Both the position numbers and the translations under genes were made by a program. The notes beneath the pieces are model-generated. The model worked only from the letters and a program-made list of their open reading frames with translations, did no database searches and was not told where the DNA came from. A stretch of 19,835 nt of DNA from an uncultured Clostridia bacterium (GTDB lineage: Bacteria > Bacillota > Clostridia > Oscillospirales > Ruminococcaceae): positions 1-19,835 of the forward strand of contig CANEHP010000020.1 of NCBI GenBank assembly GCA_947427325.1, given 5' to 3'. Shown piece by piece: positions 1-7,798 of the stretch (its first letter is position 1; every line of letters starts with the position of its first letter).

Positions 1-7
1 TTTCAAG

Positions 8-48
8 AGGGGACGCCCTGCACGAGAGGGCGTCCCCTGTTTTATTTT
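8..48 (+). terminator. Rho-independent terminator of an upstream gene
   Basis: A perfect 12-bp inverted repeat (arms 8-19 and 27-38, 7-nt loop) is followed by a T-rich tract (40-48). It would end a gene lying left of the window. The stem is GC-rich and there is no open reading frame before it here. Confidence 0.9.
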
Positions 49-196
49 AGCAGTATATTGTCCTGCGGGGTTATTCTCGCACGGAAGAGTTTTTTACAGC
101 CCCTAATGCTAATAACCAAAAAATTTTTTATTTGTTCTGCCGCAAAGGCAGTTGTTAGTGTTATAAAAGAATCTAAAAGCACATAATGTTATCGTC

Positions 197-233
197 ATAC
201 TAATTCTTAATTAGAATGATTAAGAATTAGTAT
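197..233. repeat. Short palindromic repeat, mini copy of the ATACTAATTCTTAA family
   Basis: Perfect 14-bp inverted repeat: arms 197-210 and 220-233, 9-bp centre. The right arm plus two bases (218-233, GATTAAGAATTAGTAT) recurs exactly at 17250-17265, where it is the end of a 158-bp element. The arms also resemble, with C/T and G/A changes, the ends of the elements at 1747-1799, 7322-7415 and 11267-11299. It lies just upstream of the amidohydrolase gene and could also act as a hairpin in its leader. Confidence 0.8.
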
Positions 234-266
234 TAATAACTTTTATTATAAAAAGAGGCGAAGCTA

Positions 267-1067
267 TTGAAAATTTTTGACGCACACTGTCATATTTTTC
301 CTCAGAAAATAGCCGAAAAGGCGTCGGTCAATATCGGAAAATTTTACGGACTGCATATGGATTATGACGGCTCGGTAAATACGCTTATGGAGCTTTATAA
401 AAAAGCGGGGGTAAACGGCTGTTTGGTGCAGTCTGTTGCAACCGTTCCCGCACAGGTTGAGCATATCAACGATTTTATAGCCCAAAGCGTAAGGGAGTAC
501 CCCCATATGTTTGTCGGCTTCTGTTCACTTCATCCGCAAATGGAGAAAAAAGCCATAGAGGCGGAAATAGATCGAGCAATAGCCTTAGGCTTAAAGGGAA
601 TAAAGCTGCATCCCGATTTTCAGGAGTTTAAAATTGACGACAGAAAAGCATATGATATTTACGAAGCGGCAGAGGGCAGACTTCCCATTCTCTTTCACAC
701 AGGCGATACCCGCTTTGACTATTCCTCGCCAAAGCGGCTCGCCAATGCCCTAAAGGATTTTCCCAAGCTGACGGCTATCGGCGCACACTTTGGAGGCTGG
801 AGTCAGTGGAGCGACGGAGAGAAATATCTTGCGGACAATCCCAATGTATATGTGGATACCAGCAGTTCACTTTATGCAATTACCCCGGCGCAGGCAAGGG
901 AATACATCAACGCCTTTACTCCCGACCGTGTAATGTTCGGCACAGACTATCCTATGTGGAATGTGGAGGCCGAGCTTAGGCTTATGGAAAAGCTTGACTT
1001 ACCCTGCGAGGATATGGAAAAGATAATGTATAAGACTGCTTACGGGCTTTTAGACGTGGATTTTTAA
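267..1067 (+). CDS. Amidohydrolase family protein (amidohydrolase-2 / ACMSD-like TIM barrel)
   Basis: Predicted metal-dependent hydrolase or decarboxylase of 266 residues, the usual size for the amidohydrolase-2 family. Visible signatures are the N-terminal metal motif DAHCH (H7, H9), GIKLHP (K113, H115), LFHTGD (H144), IGAHFGGW (H174) and MFGTDYP (D227). These are the positions of the metal ligands and catalytic Asp in this superfamily. There is no signal peptide, so the enzyme is cytoplasmic. The start is a TTG at 267, preceded by an AGAGG-type ribosome site at 254-260; the HxH motif so near the N-terminus supports this start. The substrate cannot be told from the sequence. It seems to be a single-gene unit: the next gene has its own promoter. 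Confidence 0.93.
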   Translation: MKIFDAHCHIFPQKIAEKASVNIGKFYGLHMDYDGSVNTLMELYKKAGVNGCLVQSVATVPAQVEHINDFIAQSVREYPHMFVGFCSLHPQMEKKAIEAEIDRAIALGLKGIKLHPDFQEFKIDDRKAYDIYEAAEGRLPILFHTGDTRFDYSSPKRLANALKDFPKLTAIGAHFGGWSQWSDGEKYLADNPNVYVDTSSSLYAITPAQAREYINAFTPDRVMFGTDYPMWNVEAELRLMEKLDLPCEDMEKIMYKTAYGLLDVDF

Positions 1068-1107
1068 ACTATGCCAAAAAGGCGGCAATCTGTACGGTAT
1101 GAAAATA

Positions 1108-1136
1108 TTGACAAAGGCGCTGTTATGTGTTAAAAT
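1108..1136 (+). promoter_or_regulatory. Sigma-A promoter for the zinc-ribbon gene
   Basis: TTGACA at 1108-1113, a 17-bp spacer and TAAAAT at 1131-1136. It lies 56 bp upstream of the ATG at 1192. Confidence 0.75.
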
Positions 1137-1191
1137 TACAATATACGACAATTAAAAAGCAGCGCTGCTGCCAATATGGAGGAAATGTGAA

Positions 1192-1674
1192 ATGTCAAAA
1201 ACCTGTAAAAACTGCGGAAATACCTTTGAAGATCATATGAATATCTGCCCTCGCTGCGGTATGCAGTATGTGGAGGATACCACGCCCCAATATACCGCAG
1301 CCCCTTATAATAACGCCAATCAGGCTCAAAATCAATACGCACAGTATAATAATCAGCAGCAGGGCTATCCACAGCAGAACTACGGGCAGCCTTATCAGCA
1401 GCCCGCATATCGTCCTTACAGCGCTGCCAATGAAGAAATGACGGTGGGAAATTGGTTAGCTACCATTATTTTAACAAGCCTAGGAATTATAGGACTTATT
1501 TTGCTTTTTGTATGGGGCTTCAGTGATAATGTTCCCAAGGCGAAGAAAAACTACTGTCGGGCAATGTTGATTATGCAGGCAATCGCACTGGGTCTGATAA
1601 TACTTTTTATGATTATTATGGGTGCGGCAGGAGCGTCTCTTTTGGAGACCATAGGCGGCAGCTCCCGTTTTTAG
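1192..1674 (+). CDS. Zinc-ribbon membrane protein with Q/N/Y-rich linker
   Basis: 160 residues in three parts. First is an N-terminal zinc ribbon with CKNC (C5, C8) and CPRC (C19, C22). Next is a low-complexity Gln/Asn/Tyr/Pro-rich linker at about 31-80. Last are two hydrophobic segments at about 87-110 and 124-148, separated by a basic loop (KAKKN). This architecture is common in Firmicutes proteins annotated 'zinc-ribbon domain-containing', whose function is mostly unknown. The ribbon and linker are likely cytosolic. The start is ATG with GGAGG at 1178-1182. It has its own promoter at 1108-1136 and a hairpin just downstream, so it is probably monocistronic. No enzymatic motif is visible. 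Confidence 0.87.
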   Translation: MSKTCKNCGNTFEDHMNICPRCGMQYVEDTTPQYTAAPYNNANQAQNQYAQYNNQQQGYPQQNYGQPYQQPAYRPYSAANEEMTVGNWLATIILTSLGIIGLILLFVWGFSDNVPKAKKNYCRAMLIMQAIALGLIILFMIIMGAAGASLLETIGGSSRF

Positions 1675-1686
1675 CAATCCCTTCGG

Positions 1687-1721
1687 CGGCAATGCGGCGT
1701 GCTTTTTACGCTGCATTGCCG
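1687..1721 (+). terminator. Hairpin after the zinc-ribbon gene (probable terminator)
   Basis: Inverted repeat with 14-nt arms 1687-1700 and 1708-1721, one G-U pair and a T-rich loop. A run of T after the stem is lacking, so termination is likely but not certain. Confidence 0.55.
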
Positions 1722-1746
1722 TTAAGTATATTGATAAATTTGTATA

Positions 1747-1799
1747 ATACCAATCCCTTTTTAAACAGAGGTAATACCTGCAATTTGAGGGATTGGTAT
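1747..1799. repeat. Palindromic element with ATACCAATCCCT ends
   Basis: Terminal inverted repeats at 1748-1758 and 1788-1798 (ATACCAATCCCT / AGGGATTGGTAT type) flank a small inner palindrome, AGGTAATACCT, at 1769-1779. The ends match those of the elements at 7322-7415 and 11267-11299. No reading frame lies inside it. Confidence 0.75.
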
Positions 1800-1910
1800 A
1801 AATCGCTTTTGCACGCCGTAAAATAAAGATAAACAAAAGATAGAAAGACAGCCAGCCGGCAAGAAAAATTCTGCGTTTAATTTAGCCTTAAATCGGAAGG
1901 AAAAAATAAA

Positions 1911-3086
1911 ATGGAAGTTCGTTCCTTGCCTTCAAGTCCGTATTTAAATCAATTAAGAAAACCTTTGTCAAGTCCTCGGTACAAGGAAATAACCGAATAC
2001 GCCAAATATGCCGTAAAAACGCTTTTACCCAAGGAAAGCGATATTTACGGCTCTTTAAGGCTGAATATTTTTGAGGGTATTTTTATAAACGGTAAATCTG
2101 TCGCCGAAATTACACAGAAGAAATATTCCGCCTGTTCGGTGGAGCAAATCGGACAGCTTATGTATTGGGAATTTTTAGGCGGACTTTGCGGAGGAAAGAC
2201 GATTTTTATTTACCCTGTGGATTCCAACCGTGAATATATGCTTATCTCGCCCAAAAAAATCACCGCCGAATTAACGGGAGAAGCAAAGGGCTTGGAGAGA
2301 GTCAGGGAAAGGCTTAAGCGGGGACAAAGAGAAAAAAGCCTTGATAAGTATTTTTATAAAGCCGCCTTAAAACGTCAGGAGGAATTAGAGCTTAAGCTTG
2401 GCGGCGCTTTAATGAATCAAGCCTTAAAAAATCAGTCCTTTGTAACAAGATTTAATGAGGAAACTTTTTTCAAAAATACGGATTTGTCGCAGCTTGCCGA
2501 GGATAGGCTGGGTATAAAGGAAAGGACGGATATTCTTTCCTTTGTAATCCTTTATTCTGTTTCATTTTTCGGATTAAAGTACAATGAGATATTTACCGTT
2601 GACGATGTTTTCGGCTTTTCCGACAACGGGATAAGGAGCAAGGATAATGTGAAAACAAGTGCCGCCGCCGCACTTGGCAAGGATTTACAGCGGTGCGGAG
2701 ATATGCAGTTGGGTTCAATGTTAGAGCTGATGGGGCAGGCGCTTTGTGAAATACCGCTGCCGAAATTGAACTGCGATGTGGCAGCAAAAACGGCTTTAAA
2801 CTATGTTTTGTACAGCGCTGCGGCTCAAACGGGAAATGTTTTTTTGAAGATCATAAGGGGAGAGTCGAAGCCGGCTAAATGCTACAGCCGGGAATATGAG
2901 TTTTCTTACGGCAAAGCGGAGGATCGGGCTGAGCTTTTATCGGACTACAAATATGCGGCAAAGCTGTGCGAGGAAATAAGGGAGCTTTTAAGCGTAAAAG
3001 GCAGGGCGATTTATAATGCGCACAGCTACAATGACGCAAAGGAGCTGCAAAAAAGGGTGAGAGATGAAGAAAATGCCGTTATCTGA
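1911..3086 (+). CDS. Conserved-looking hypothetical protein, coupled to PflX-like gene
   Basis: A 391-residue protein that I do not recognise. It has no signal peptide, no clear membrane segment, no cysteine cluster and no nucleotide-binding motif. The N-terminal third looks mixed alpha/beta (for example around residues 88-115). From about 120 on it is mostly charged helix-forming sequence rich in Lys, Glu and Leu, ending in a polar helical tail. ATG start with GGAAGG at 1895-1900. Codon use resembles the neighbours, so it is probably a resident gene. Its 3' end overlaps the radical SAM gene by 23 bp (3064-3086), which suggests translational coupling and a possible shared role, but nothing in the protein shows which. 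Confidence 0.88.
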   Translation: MEVRSLPSSPYLNQLRKPLSSPRYKEITEYAKYAVKTLLPKESDIYGSLRLNIFEGIFINGKSVAEITQKKYSACSVEQIGQLMYWEFLGGLCGGKTIFIYPVDSNREYMLISPKKITAELTGEAKGLERVRERLKRGQREKSLDKYFYKAALKRQEELELKLGGALMNQALKNQSFVTRFNEETFFKNTDLSQLAEDRLGIKERTDILSFVILYSVSFFGLKYNEIFTVDDVFGFSDNGIRSKDNVKTSAAAALGKDLQRCGDMQLGSMLELMGQALCEIPLPKLNCDVAAKTALNYVLYSAAAQTGNVFLKIIRGESKPAKCYSREYEFSYGKAEDRAELLSDYKYAAKLCEEIRELLSVKGRAIYNAHSYNDAKELQKRVRDEENAVI

Positions 3087-3975
3087 GGAAAAATGCAATA
3101 TATGCCCTAAGGAATGCGGCGTTGACCGTTCAAGGGTCTGCGGCTTTTGCAAGGTCAAGAGCGGTAATAACACCGTAATTATCTCAAAGGCGATGCTTCA
3201 CTTTGGAGAAGAGCCTGTTATATCGGGCACAAGGGGAAGCGGAGCAGTGTTTTTCGGCGGCTGCAATTTGGGCTGCGTCTTTTGTCAGAATTATAAAATC
3301 AGCAGCGGCGGTATAGGAAAAGAAATATCCCTTAATGAGCTTGGGGATATTTTTTTAAGGCTTCAGGATAAAGGAGCACATAACATAAACCTGGTAACGG
3401 GCACTCATTTTGTTCCGCAAATAGCAGCCGTGCTGGAAAAAATAAAGCCGCAGCTGAATATTCCGGTGGTATTCAACTGCGGCGGATATGAAAAGGTTCA
3501 GACTTTAAAAATGTTAGAGGGCTTAGCGGATATATATTTGCCTGATATAAAGTATTACGACAGCGCCATCGCCGAAAGATATTCAAATGTAAAAAATTAT
3601 TTTGAAACAGCGTCAGCCGCCCTTGAGGAAATGCTAAGGCAAAGAGGACGGTACATAATAGAAAATGACCTTATGAAAAGCGGAGTTATTGTAAGGCATC
3701 TGATTTTGCCTAACTGCTATAAGGACAGCATTAAAATTTTCACCGAATTGGAGAAGTATAAGGATAGTATTTTAATAAGCCTTATGCGGCAGTATTTCCC
3801 TTCGGGAAAAGCGGCGGATTATCCCGAAATAAACAGAAGACTTACTACATTTGAATATCGGAAGGTTTTGGATAATTGCGTCAAATTGGGCTTTGAGGGA
3901 TTTACCCAGGAAAAGGGCTGCGATAATGACGAAATGACTCCTGATTTTGATAATGAAAATATAAAAGAGTTTTGA
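3064..3975 (+). CDS. Radical SAM protein, PflX-type (pyruvate formate-lyase activase homologue)
   Basis: 303 residues. The radical SAM cluster motif CNLGCVFC (C67, C71, C74; CX3CX2C) is preceded by a second cysteine set, CNICPKECGVDR...CGFC (C11, C14, C18, C26, C29). This extra N-terminal set and the GGCNLGC context are typical of the PflX branch of glycyl-radical-activase-like proteins, whose substrate is not established. The C-terminus has LMRQYFPS and LGFEGFTQE segments typical of that family. No pyruvate formate-lyase gene is next to it. It follows the 391-aa unknown gene with a 23-bp overlap, so the two are probably co-translated. ATG 3064 is used here; ATG 3073, three codons later, is an alternative. 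A hairpin terminator follows at 3996-4105. Confidence 0.93.
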   Translation: MKKMPLSEEKCNICPKECGVDRSRVCGFCKVKSGNNTVIISKAMLHFGEEPVISGTRGSGAVFFGGCNLGCVFCQNYKISSGGIGKEISLNELGDIFLRLQDKGAHNINLVTGTHFVPQIAAVLEKIKPQLNIPVVFNCGGYEKVQTLKMLEGLADIYLPDIKYYDSAIAERYSNVKNYFETASAALEEMLRQRGRYIIENDLMKSGVIVRHLILPNCYKDSIKIFTELEKYKDSILISLMRQYFPSGKAADYPEINRRLTTFEYRKVLDNCVKLGFEGFTQEKGCDNDEMTPDFDNENIKEF

Positions 3976-3995
3976 TAACAGAGCCTGTTAAGAAG

Positions 3996-4105
3996 TTGAC
4001 AGTTGAAAGTTAACAGTTGTGGAACGGCTTTAAATGTCGGCGCAAACGTAAATTTTCAAATCCGTCGGCGAAGCCGACACCTCAACTGTCAACTGTCAAT
4101 TTTTT
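3996..4105 (+). terminator. Repeat-type hairpin terminator between convergent genes
   Basis: The arm TTGACAGTTGA (3996-4006) pairs with TCAACTGTCAA (4089-4099; a tandem copy of the same 11-mer sits at 4082-4092). Six T residues follow (4100-4105). An inner hairpin GTCGGC-GAA-GCCGAC is at 4064-4078. The structure separates the radical SAM gene (+) from the end of metH (-) and ends in a T-run on the + strand. The TTGACAGTTGA-type arms look like an interspersed repeat used as a terminator. Confidence 0.7.
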
Positions 4106-4106
4106 C

Positions 4107-6488
4107 CTAATTCGGATAAAACTCCTCAAAAACCTTTTTAGCAATATCGCAGGACTCTTTGGCGTCCCTTGCGTAAAAATCCGCTCCTATCTGCGCCGCA
4201 TATTCGGGGGTAAGCACTGCGCCGCCCACCATTATCTTGCAGTCCGCATTATGCTCGTGCAAAAGCCTTATGGTCTTTTCCATACTCACAAGGGTCGTGG
4301 TCATCAGGGCGGACAATCCGATAAGGTGAACATTATTTTCTATAGCGCAGTTGACCACCGTCATATAGTCCACATCTTTGCCTAAATCAATAACCTCGTA
4401 GCCGTAATTTTCCAAAAGCACCCTGACAATGTTTTTGCCTATATCGTGAATATCGCCCTTTACCGTTGCAAGAATTATTTTGCCTTTGGATACGGACTTT
4501 TCACCTTTTTGTGCGTAATGGTTTTTTATCACCTCAAAGCAGCTTTGTGCAACCGAGGCGGTTAAAATAAGCTGGGGCAGGAAAATCTTCCCCTTTTCAA
4601 ATTCGCTGCCCGTTTTGTCAAGGGCGGGAATAAGAATATCGTTTATAATAGCCATAGGGTCGGCGGTTTTGAGCAGCTCTGCCGTAATCCTTGCCCCTTC
4701 GCCCTTAAGACCGTTTTCAAGAGCGTATGCTAAATCCATATCTCCTTTTTGGATATTTACGGCGGTATCTGCCGAAACGCTGCCGCTTTGTCCGTAGGCG
4801 GCTATATATTCAGCCGAATTTAAATCGTAACCCATCAGCACGTTGTAGGCTCTTACAGCCGCCGCCATACTTTCGGTATTGGGGTTGATAATAGGCAGGT
4901 CAAGTCCCTTTGTCAAAGCCATTGCAAGAAAATTGGAGTTTATCTTTACCCGGTCGGGAAGTCCGAAGCTTATATTGGAAACGCCTAAAACCGTTTTAAG
5001 CCCAAGCTCCTTTTTTACTCTTTCAAGGGCGTTAAGGGTTTCCCTTGCAGCCTCCTGCTCCGCTGAAACGGTAAGGGTCAGGCAGTCGATATACACGTCC
5101 TCTTTTCTTATGCCTATTGCGACAGCTCTGTCCAATATTTTTTTGGCAATATTAAATCTGCCCTCTGCGGTTTTGGGTATTCCGTTTTCGTCAAGGCATA
5201 AGCCCACCACTGCCGCACCGTATTTTTTCACTAAGGGCAGTACCGTTTGCAGGGACTTTTCCTCTCCGTTTACGGAGTTTACAACAGCCTTGCCGTTATA
5301 AACCCGCAGTGCGCCCTCCAGAACCTCGGGAATGGTGGAATCAAGCTGCAAGGGTACGTCCGCCACCCCTTGTATTGCTTTGACTGCTTTTATCATCATT
5401 TTCTTTTCGTCAATTCCCGGAAGTCCCACATTTACGTCAAGTATATCCGCCCCGCCCTTGACCTGCTCGATAGCCTGCCCTAAAATATAGTCGATATCGT
5501 CTGCAAGTAGGGCTTCCTTAAACCGCTTTTTTCCCGTAGGGTTGATTCTTTCGCCGATTATGCGGGGACGGTCTATAATAACGGTTTTTGCGGGAGTGCA
5601 GCAGGCAGCGGGAATTTTATGAGCGATACCAACATATTTTTTTCCCTTTAACGCCCTGTTGGTTTCCTTTATAAATTCGGGAGTAGTGCCGCAGCAGCCG
5701 CCGAAAAGCTTTACGCCCAAGGGAACGAGCTTTTCCATAAGCTCGGCAAATTCCCTTGCCGTAATATTATAGGCGTTGGTTACGGGGTCGGGAAGCCCTG
5801 CGTTGGGCTTTACCGCCACGGGGATATTTGACCACCTGCACAGCTCCTCCACAACAGGGTACAGCTCCCTCGGTCCTAAAGAGCAATTCACTCCCACTGC
5901 GTCAACGCCAAGCCCCTGCAATACAAGAGCCATTGAGCTTATGCAGCAGCCTGTAAAGGTTCTCATATTTTCCTCAAAGGTCATAGTGCAGATAACGGGC
6001 TTGTCCGAATTTTCCTTTGCAGCCAAAACCGCCGCTTTAAGCTCGTACAGGTCGGTCATGGTTTCAAGGACGATAATGTCGCAGTCCTTTCCCGCCAAGA
6101 CCTCCTCCTTATAAATATCATAGGCTTCCTCAAAGGTGAGAGAGCCTGTGGGTTCAAGAAGCTGCCCTATAGGTCCTAAGTCCAAAGCCACAAGGGCTTC
6201 CGTGCCCTCGCAGGCTTTTCCTGCGTTTTTAATGCCCGCACCGATAATTTCTTCGACCGAATGTCCGCTGCCCTCTAATTTATATCGGTTAGCGCCGAAG
6301 GTGTTGGCGTAAATTATATCCGCTCCCGCTTCAATATATTCCCTATGAATTTCTGTCAGGATTTCGGGTTTTTCTATATTGAGCAGCTCGGGAGCTTCTC
6401 CCGTTTTTAAGCCCCTTGCCTGAAGCATTGTTCCCATTGCTCCGTCAAGGCTTACAAATTCCTTTTTTAACAAGCTTTTAAAATCCAC
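4107..6488 (-). CDS. metH: B12-dependent methionine synthase, short form without reactivation domain
   Basis: Transfers the methyl group of 5-methyltetrahydrofolate to homocysteine through cobalamin, in the cytoplasm. 793 residues in the standard order. The homocysteine domain is at about 1-290, with the zinc cysteines in NCSLGP (C202) and GGCCGTTP (C265, C266). The pterin-binding domain is at about 305-560 (GERINPTG, LDSTIPEVL, GVSNISFGLP). The cap and cobalamin domains are at about 580-793, with the B12-ligand motif DIHDIG (D679, H681, G684) and GLSALMTTT. The C-terminal SAM-binding reactivation domain of long MetH is absent and is encoded by the gene just upstream. The start is GTG at 6488, inside the last codons of that gene (11-bp overlap), so translation is coupled. 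Split MetH of this kind is known from Thermotoga and clostridia. No metF lies in the window. Confidence 0.97.
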   Translation of the reverse strand: MDFKSLLKKEFVSLDGAMGTMLQARGLKTGEAPELLNIEKPEILTEIHREYIEAGADIIYANTFGANRYKLEGSGHSVEEIIGAGIKNAGKACEGTEALVALDLGPIGQLLEPTGSLTFEEAYDIYKEEVLAGKDCDIIVLETMTDLYELKAAVLAAKENSDKPVICTMTFEENMRTFTGCCISSMALVLQGLGVDAVGVNCSLGPRELYPVVEELCRWSNIPVAVKPNAGLPDPVTNAYNITAREFAELMEKLVPLGVKLFGGCCGTTPEFIKETNRALKGKKYVGIAHKIPAACCTPAKTVIIDRPRIIGERINPTGKKRFKEALLADDIDYILGQAIEQVKGGADILDVNVGLPGIDEKKMMIKAVKAIQGVADVPLQLDSTIPEVLEGALRVYNGKAVVNSVNGEEKSLQTVLPLVKKYGAAVVGLCLDENGIPKTAEGRFNIAKKILDRAVAIGIRKEDVYIDCLTLTVSAEQEAARETLNALERVKKELGLKTVLGVSNISFGLPDRVKINSNFLAMALTKGLDLPIINPNTESMAAAVRAYNVLMGYDLNSAEYIAAYGQSGSVSADTAVNIQKGDMDLAYALENGLKGEGARITAELLKTADPMAIINDILIPALDKTGSEFEKGKIFLPQLILTASVAQSCFEVIKNHYAQKGEKSVSKGKIILATVKGDIHDIGKNIVRVLLENYGYEVIDLGKDVDYMTVVNCAIENNVHLIGLSALMTTTLVSMEKTIRLLHEHNADCKIMVGGAVLTPEYAAQIGADFYARDAKESCDIAKKVFEEFYPN

Positions 6489-7161
6489 AGTGGTTTCCGC
6501 CCTTTCTGTATTCGCATCTGTCCCTCATATTACAGCATATACAGCCCCGCCTTTTAGGGGGTATGGCTTCTTCCGATATCCCCATTACCGCCGTTACCGA
6601 TTTTCTCGGAATAAGGATCAGGCTGTCCGTAATATTAAGACCTATTCTTTTTGCCGCATCCGTCACTTTAAGGAAATCTCTCTGCACATCAAGGGGAAAA
6701 TCTCCGTAGCCCGGGGAGAATCGCCACGTATAGTTATATTCCCCCACCTGCTCCTTAATGATTTCCTCCGCCCTTTCACAAGCCTGCTCTACCGCCGCCG
6801 AGGCGAGGGTGTCCGTGATAAAAGCCTTTTCCATGCTTTCCGCTTCAAGGCTTCTTATAAGCTTATCCGTTTCGGCGGATAAGGTAACGCACATCAAAAT
6901 CGCCTTACGGCAGTTTTCAAGGTGAGCCTTTATATCCTTTCCCTTAAATATCAGGGGAGTGGTTTTTACCTCAACGCCCTTTTCAACGTTCATAATATCA
7001 AAAACCCTGTACACCATACGGGGCTTTACCGTTTTTAACAGGGCTTCTTCGCATTGGTCGGTTAAATCGAGTATTCCTTGATTTATTTCTCCGCCCTTGT
7101 ACCCCATATATCTGAAGGCTTCCCTTCGGTTAATGCTTTTTATTTCAAGAGTACCGCTCAT
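6478..7161 (-). CDS. Stand-alone methionine synthase reactivation (activation-domain) protein
   Basis: Homologue of the C-terminal SAM-dependent reactivation domain of MetH, which re-methylates oxidised cob(II)alamin. 227 residues from ATG 7161. That start has GGGAG on the minus strand (7171-7175), while an upstream in-frame ATG at 7272 lies before the promoter and is rejected. Visible signatures are RFSPGYGDFPLD (147-158), the counterpart of the RxxPGY SAM motif, and LILIPRKSVTAVMG (171-184). The tail is cysteine-rich (C207, C209, C210, C216, C225) and could bind a metal, which is inference. It is first in the operon and overlaps metH by 11 bp, which fits equimolar partner synthesis. Confidence 0.94.
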   Translation of the reverse strand: MSGTLEIKSINRREAFRYMGYKGGEINQGILDLTDQCEEALLKTVKPRMVYRVFDIMNVEKGVEVKTTPLIFKGKDIKAHLENCRKAILMCVTLSAETDKLIRSLEAESMEKAFITDTLASAAVEQACERAEEIIKEQVGEYNYTWRFSPGYGDFPLDVQRDFLKVTDAAKRIGLNITDSLILIPRKSVTAVMGISEEAIPPKRRGCICCNMRDRCEYRKGGNHCGF

Positions 7162-7192
7162 ATCTGTAATCTCCCGTTGTTCTATATCAGTA

Positions 7193-7221
7193 ATTATATA
7201 CAGAATTGCGGTCGGTGTCAA
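7193..7221 (-). promoter_or_regulatory. Consensus promoter of the metH operon
   Basis: On the minus strand, TTGACA (7216-7221), a 17-bp spacer and TATAAT (7193-7198). The leader to ATG 7161 would be only about 25 nt, too short for a riboswitch. Confidence 0.85.
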
Positions 7222-7232
7222 TAAATTATCGC

Positions 7233-7265
7233 AATATTGACAGCAAACAGTGAAAATATTGACAG
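7233..7265. promoter_or_regulatory. Pair of AATATTGACAG direct repeats, possible operator
   Basis: The 11-mer AATATTGACAG occurs at 7233-7243 and 7255-7265, 22 bp apart (about two helical turns). The pair lies between the divergent metH and B12-uptake promoters. The second copy contains the plus-strand -35 TTGACA (7259-7264), so a bound protein would touch both units. Confidence 0.4.
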
Positions 7266-7287
7266 AAAACAATAAAAGTGATAATAT
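7259..7287 (+). promoter_or_regulatory. Probable promoter for the cobalamin riboswitch unit
   Basis: TTGACA (7259-7264), a 17-bp spacer and TAATAT (7282-7287). Its transcript would run through the repeat element 7322-7415 and then the cobalamin riboswitch. No better promoter was seen closer to the riboswitch. Confidence 0.5.
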
Positions 7288-7321
7288 AGCTTTTGCAAAC
7301 TGAATGAACGCAGTATATCAG

Positions 7322-7415
7322 ATACTAATCCCTTTTAAAGCTGTCGGATCAGTGTTATGGGTGCAATCCCTTTTTATACTGTGGGTATTACGTCAGCTTA
7401 AAAAGGGATTGGTAT
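7322..7415. repeat. 94-bp palindromic element with ATAC(T/C)AATCCC ends
   Basis: Terminal inverted repeats of 22 bp, arms 7322-7343 and 7394-7415 (ATACTAATCCC... and the complement of ATACCAATCCC...), with two mismatches or fewer. An inner partial copy (GCAATCCCTTTTT at about 7363-7375) repeats the end motif. It is the best-preserved copy of the family in this window and sits in the divergent metH / B12-uptake intergenic region. Confidence 0.8.
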
Positions 7416-7448
7416 GAAATTTCACTTGCTGAGCATATCACCCGATGA

Positions 7449-7661
7449 TATGGGAGGCGGCAGGGGAATATGGTGAAAATCCATAGCAACAGCCATTGCC
7501 GTATTTGGCGCTTTAAGGATATTTATGGGAACAATTTATTGCCTTATTGTAAAAAGATAAACATTTTTGTTTGTCTGTAAAAAAAATTTTTGCATTTATG
7601 TAATAAAGATATATAAATATACTTAAAGTATATAACGTCATAAGTCGGAATGCCTGCCATA
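7449..7661 (+). ncRNA. Cobalamin (B12) riboswitch
   Basis: The conserved core GGGGAATATGGTGAAAATCC (7463-7482) forms the classic TATGG/CCATA stem with a TGAAAAT loop. It is followed by AACAGCCATTGCCGTA. The 3' B12 box AAGTCGGAATGCCTGCC is at 7642-7658. The closing stem is supported independently: TATGGGAGGC (7449-7458) pairs at 9 of 10 positions with GCCTGCCATA (7652-7661). The middle is AT-rich and variable, as allowed in this class. A small hairpin (7661-7675) overlaps the end of the closing stem and could be part of the switch. It precedes the DUF4430/ECF gene pair and should repress it when B12 is plentiful. Confidence 0.85.
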
Positions 7662-7694
7662 CTGCGAACCGCAGTAAAGAGCTTGGGCAAAAAT

Positions 7695-7735
7695 AAACTG
7701 TCAGACAAAATCAGCAGGGCTTTGTCTTAAAGTTT
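7695..7735 (+). promoter_or_regulatory. Hairpin between riboswitch and start codon (possible expression platform)
   Basis: Nested inverted repeats: AAACT (7695-7699) with AGTTT (7731-7735), and AGACAAA (7703-7709) with TTTGTCT (7721-7727). They lie between the B12 box and the DUF4430 start at 7799. No clean terminator T-run follows, so the role is uncertain. Confidence 0.35.
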
Positions 7736-7798
7736 ATGGGAAGCGGCTTTATTGCTTTATTCTTTTTGTTGAAAAATAACAGAAAGAAGGAAAAACAA

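Noticed and set aside
4017..4385. Plus-strand ORF opposite the end of metH
   Set aside because: Antisense to the conserved B12 domain of metH and starting within the terminator repeat.
7161..7272. Longer N-terminus for the MetH reactivation protein
   Set aside because: The upstream ATG precedes the operon's promoter, so it would not be on the transcript; ATG 7161 has a proper ribosome site.
7736..7798. Longer start for the DUF4430 lipoprotein
   Set aside because: No ribosome site, and it would put a second hydrophobic stretch before the lipoprotein signal. ATG 7799 fits on both counts.
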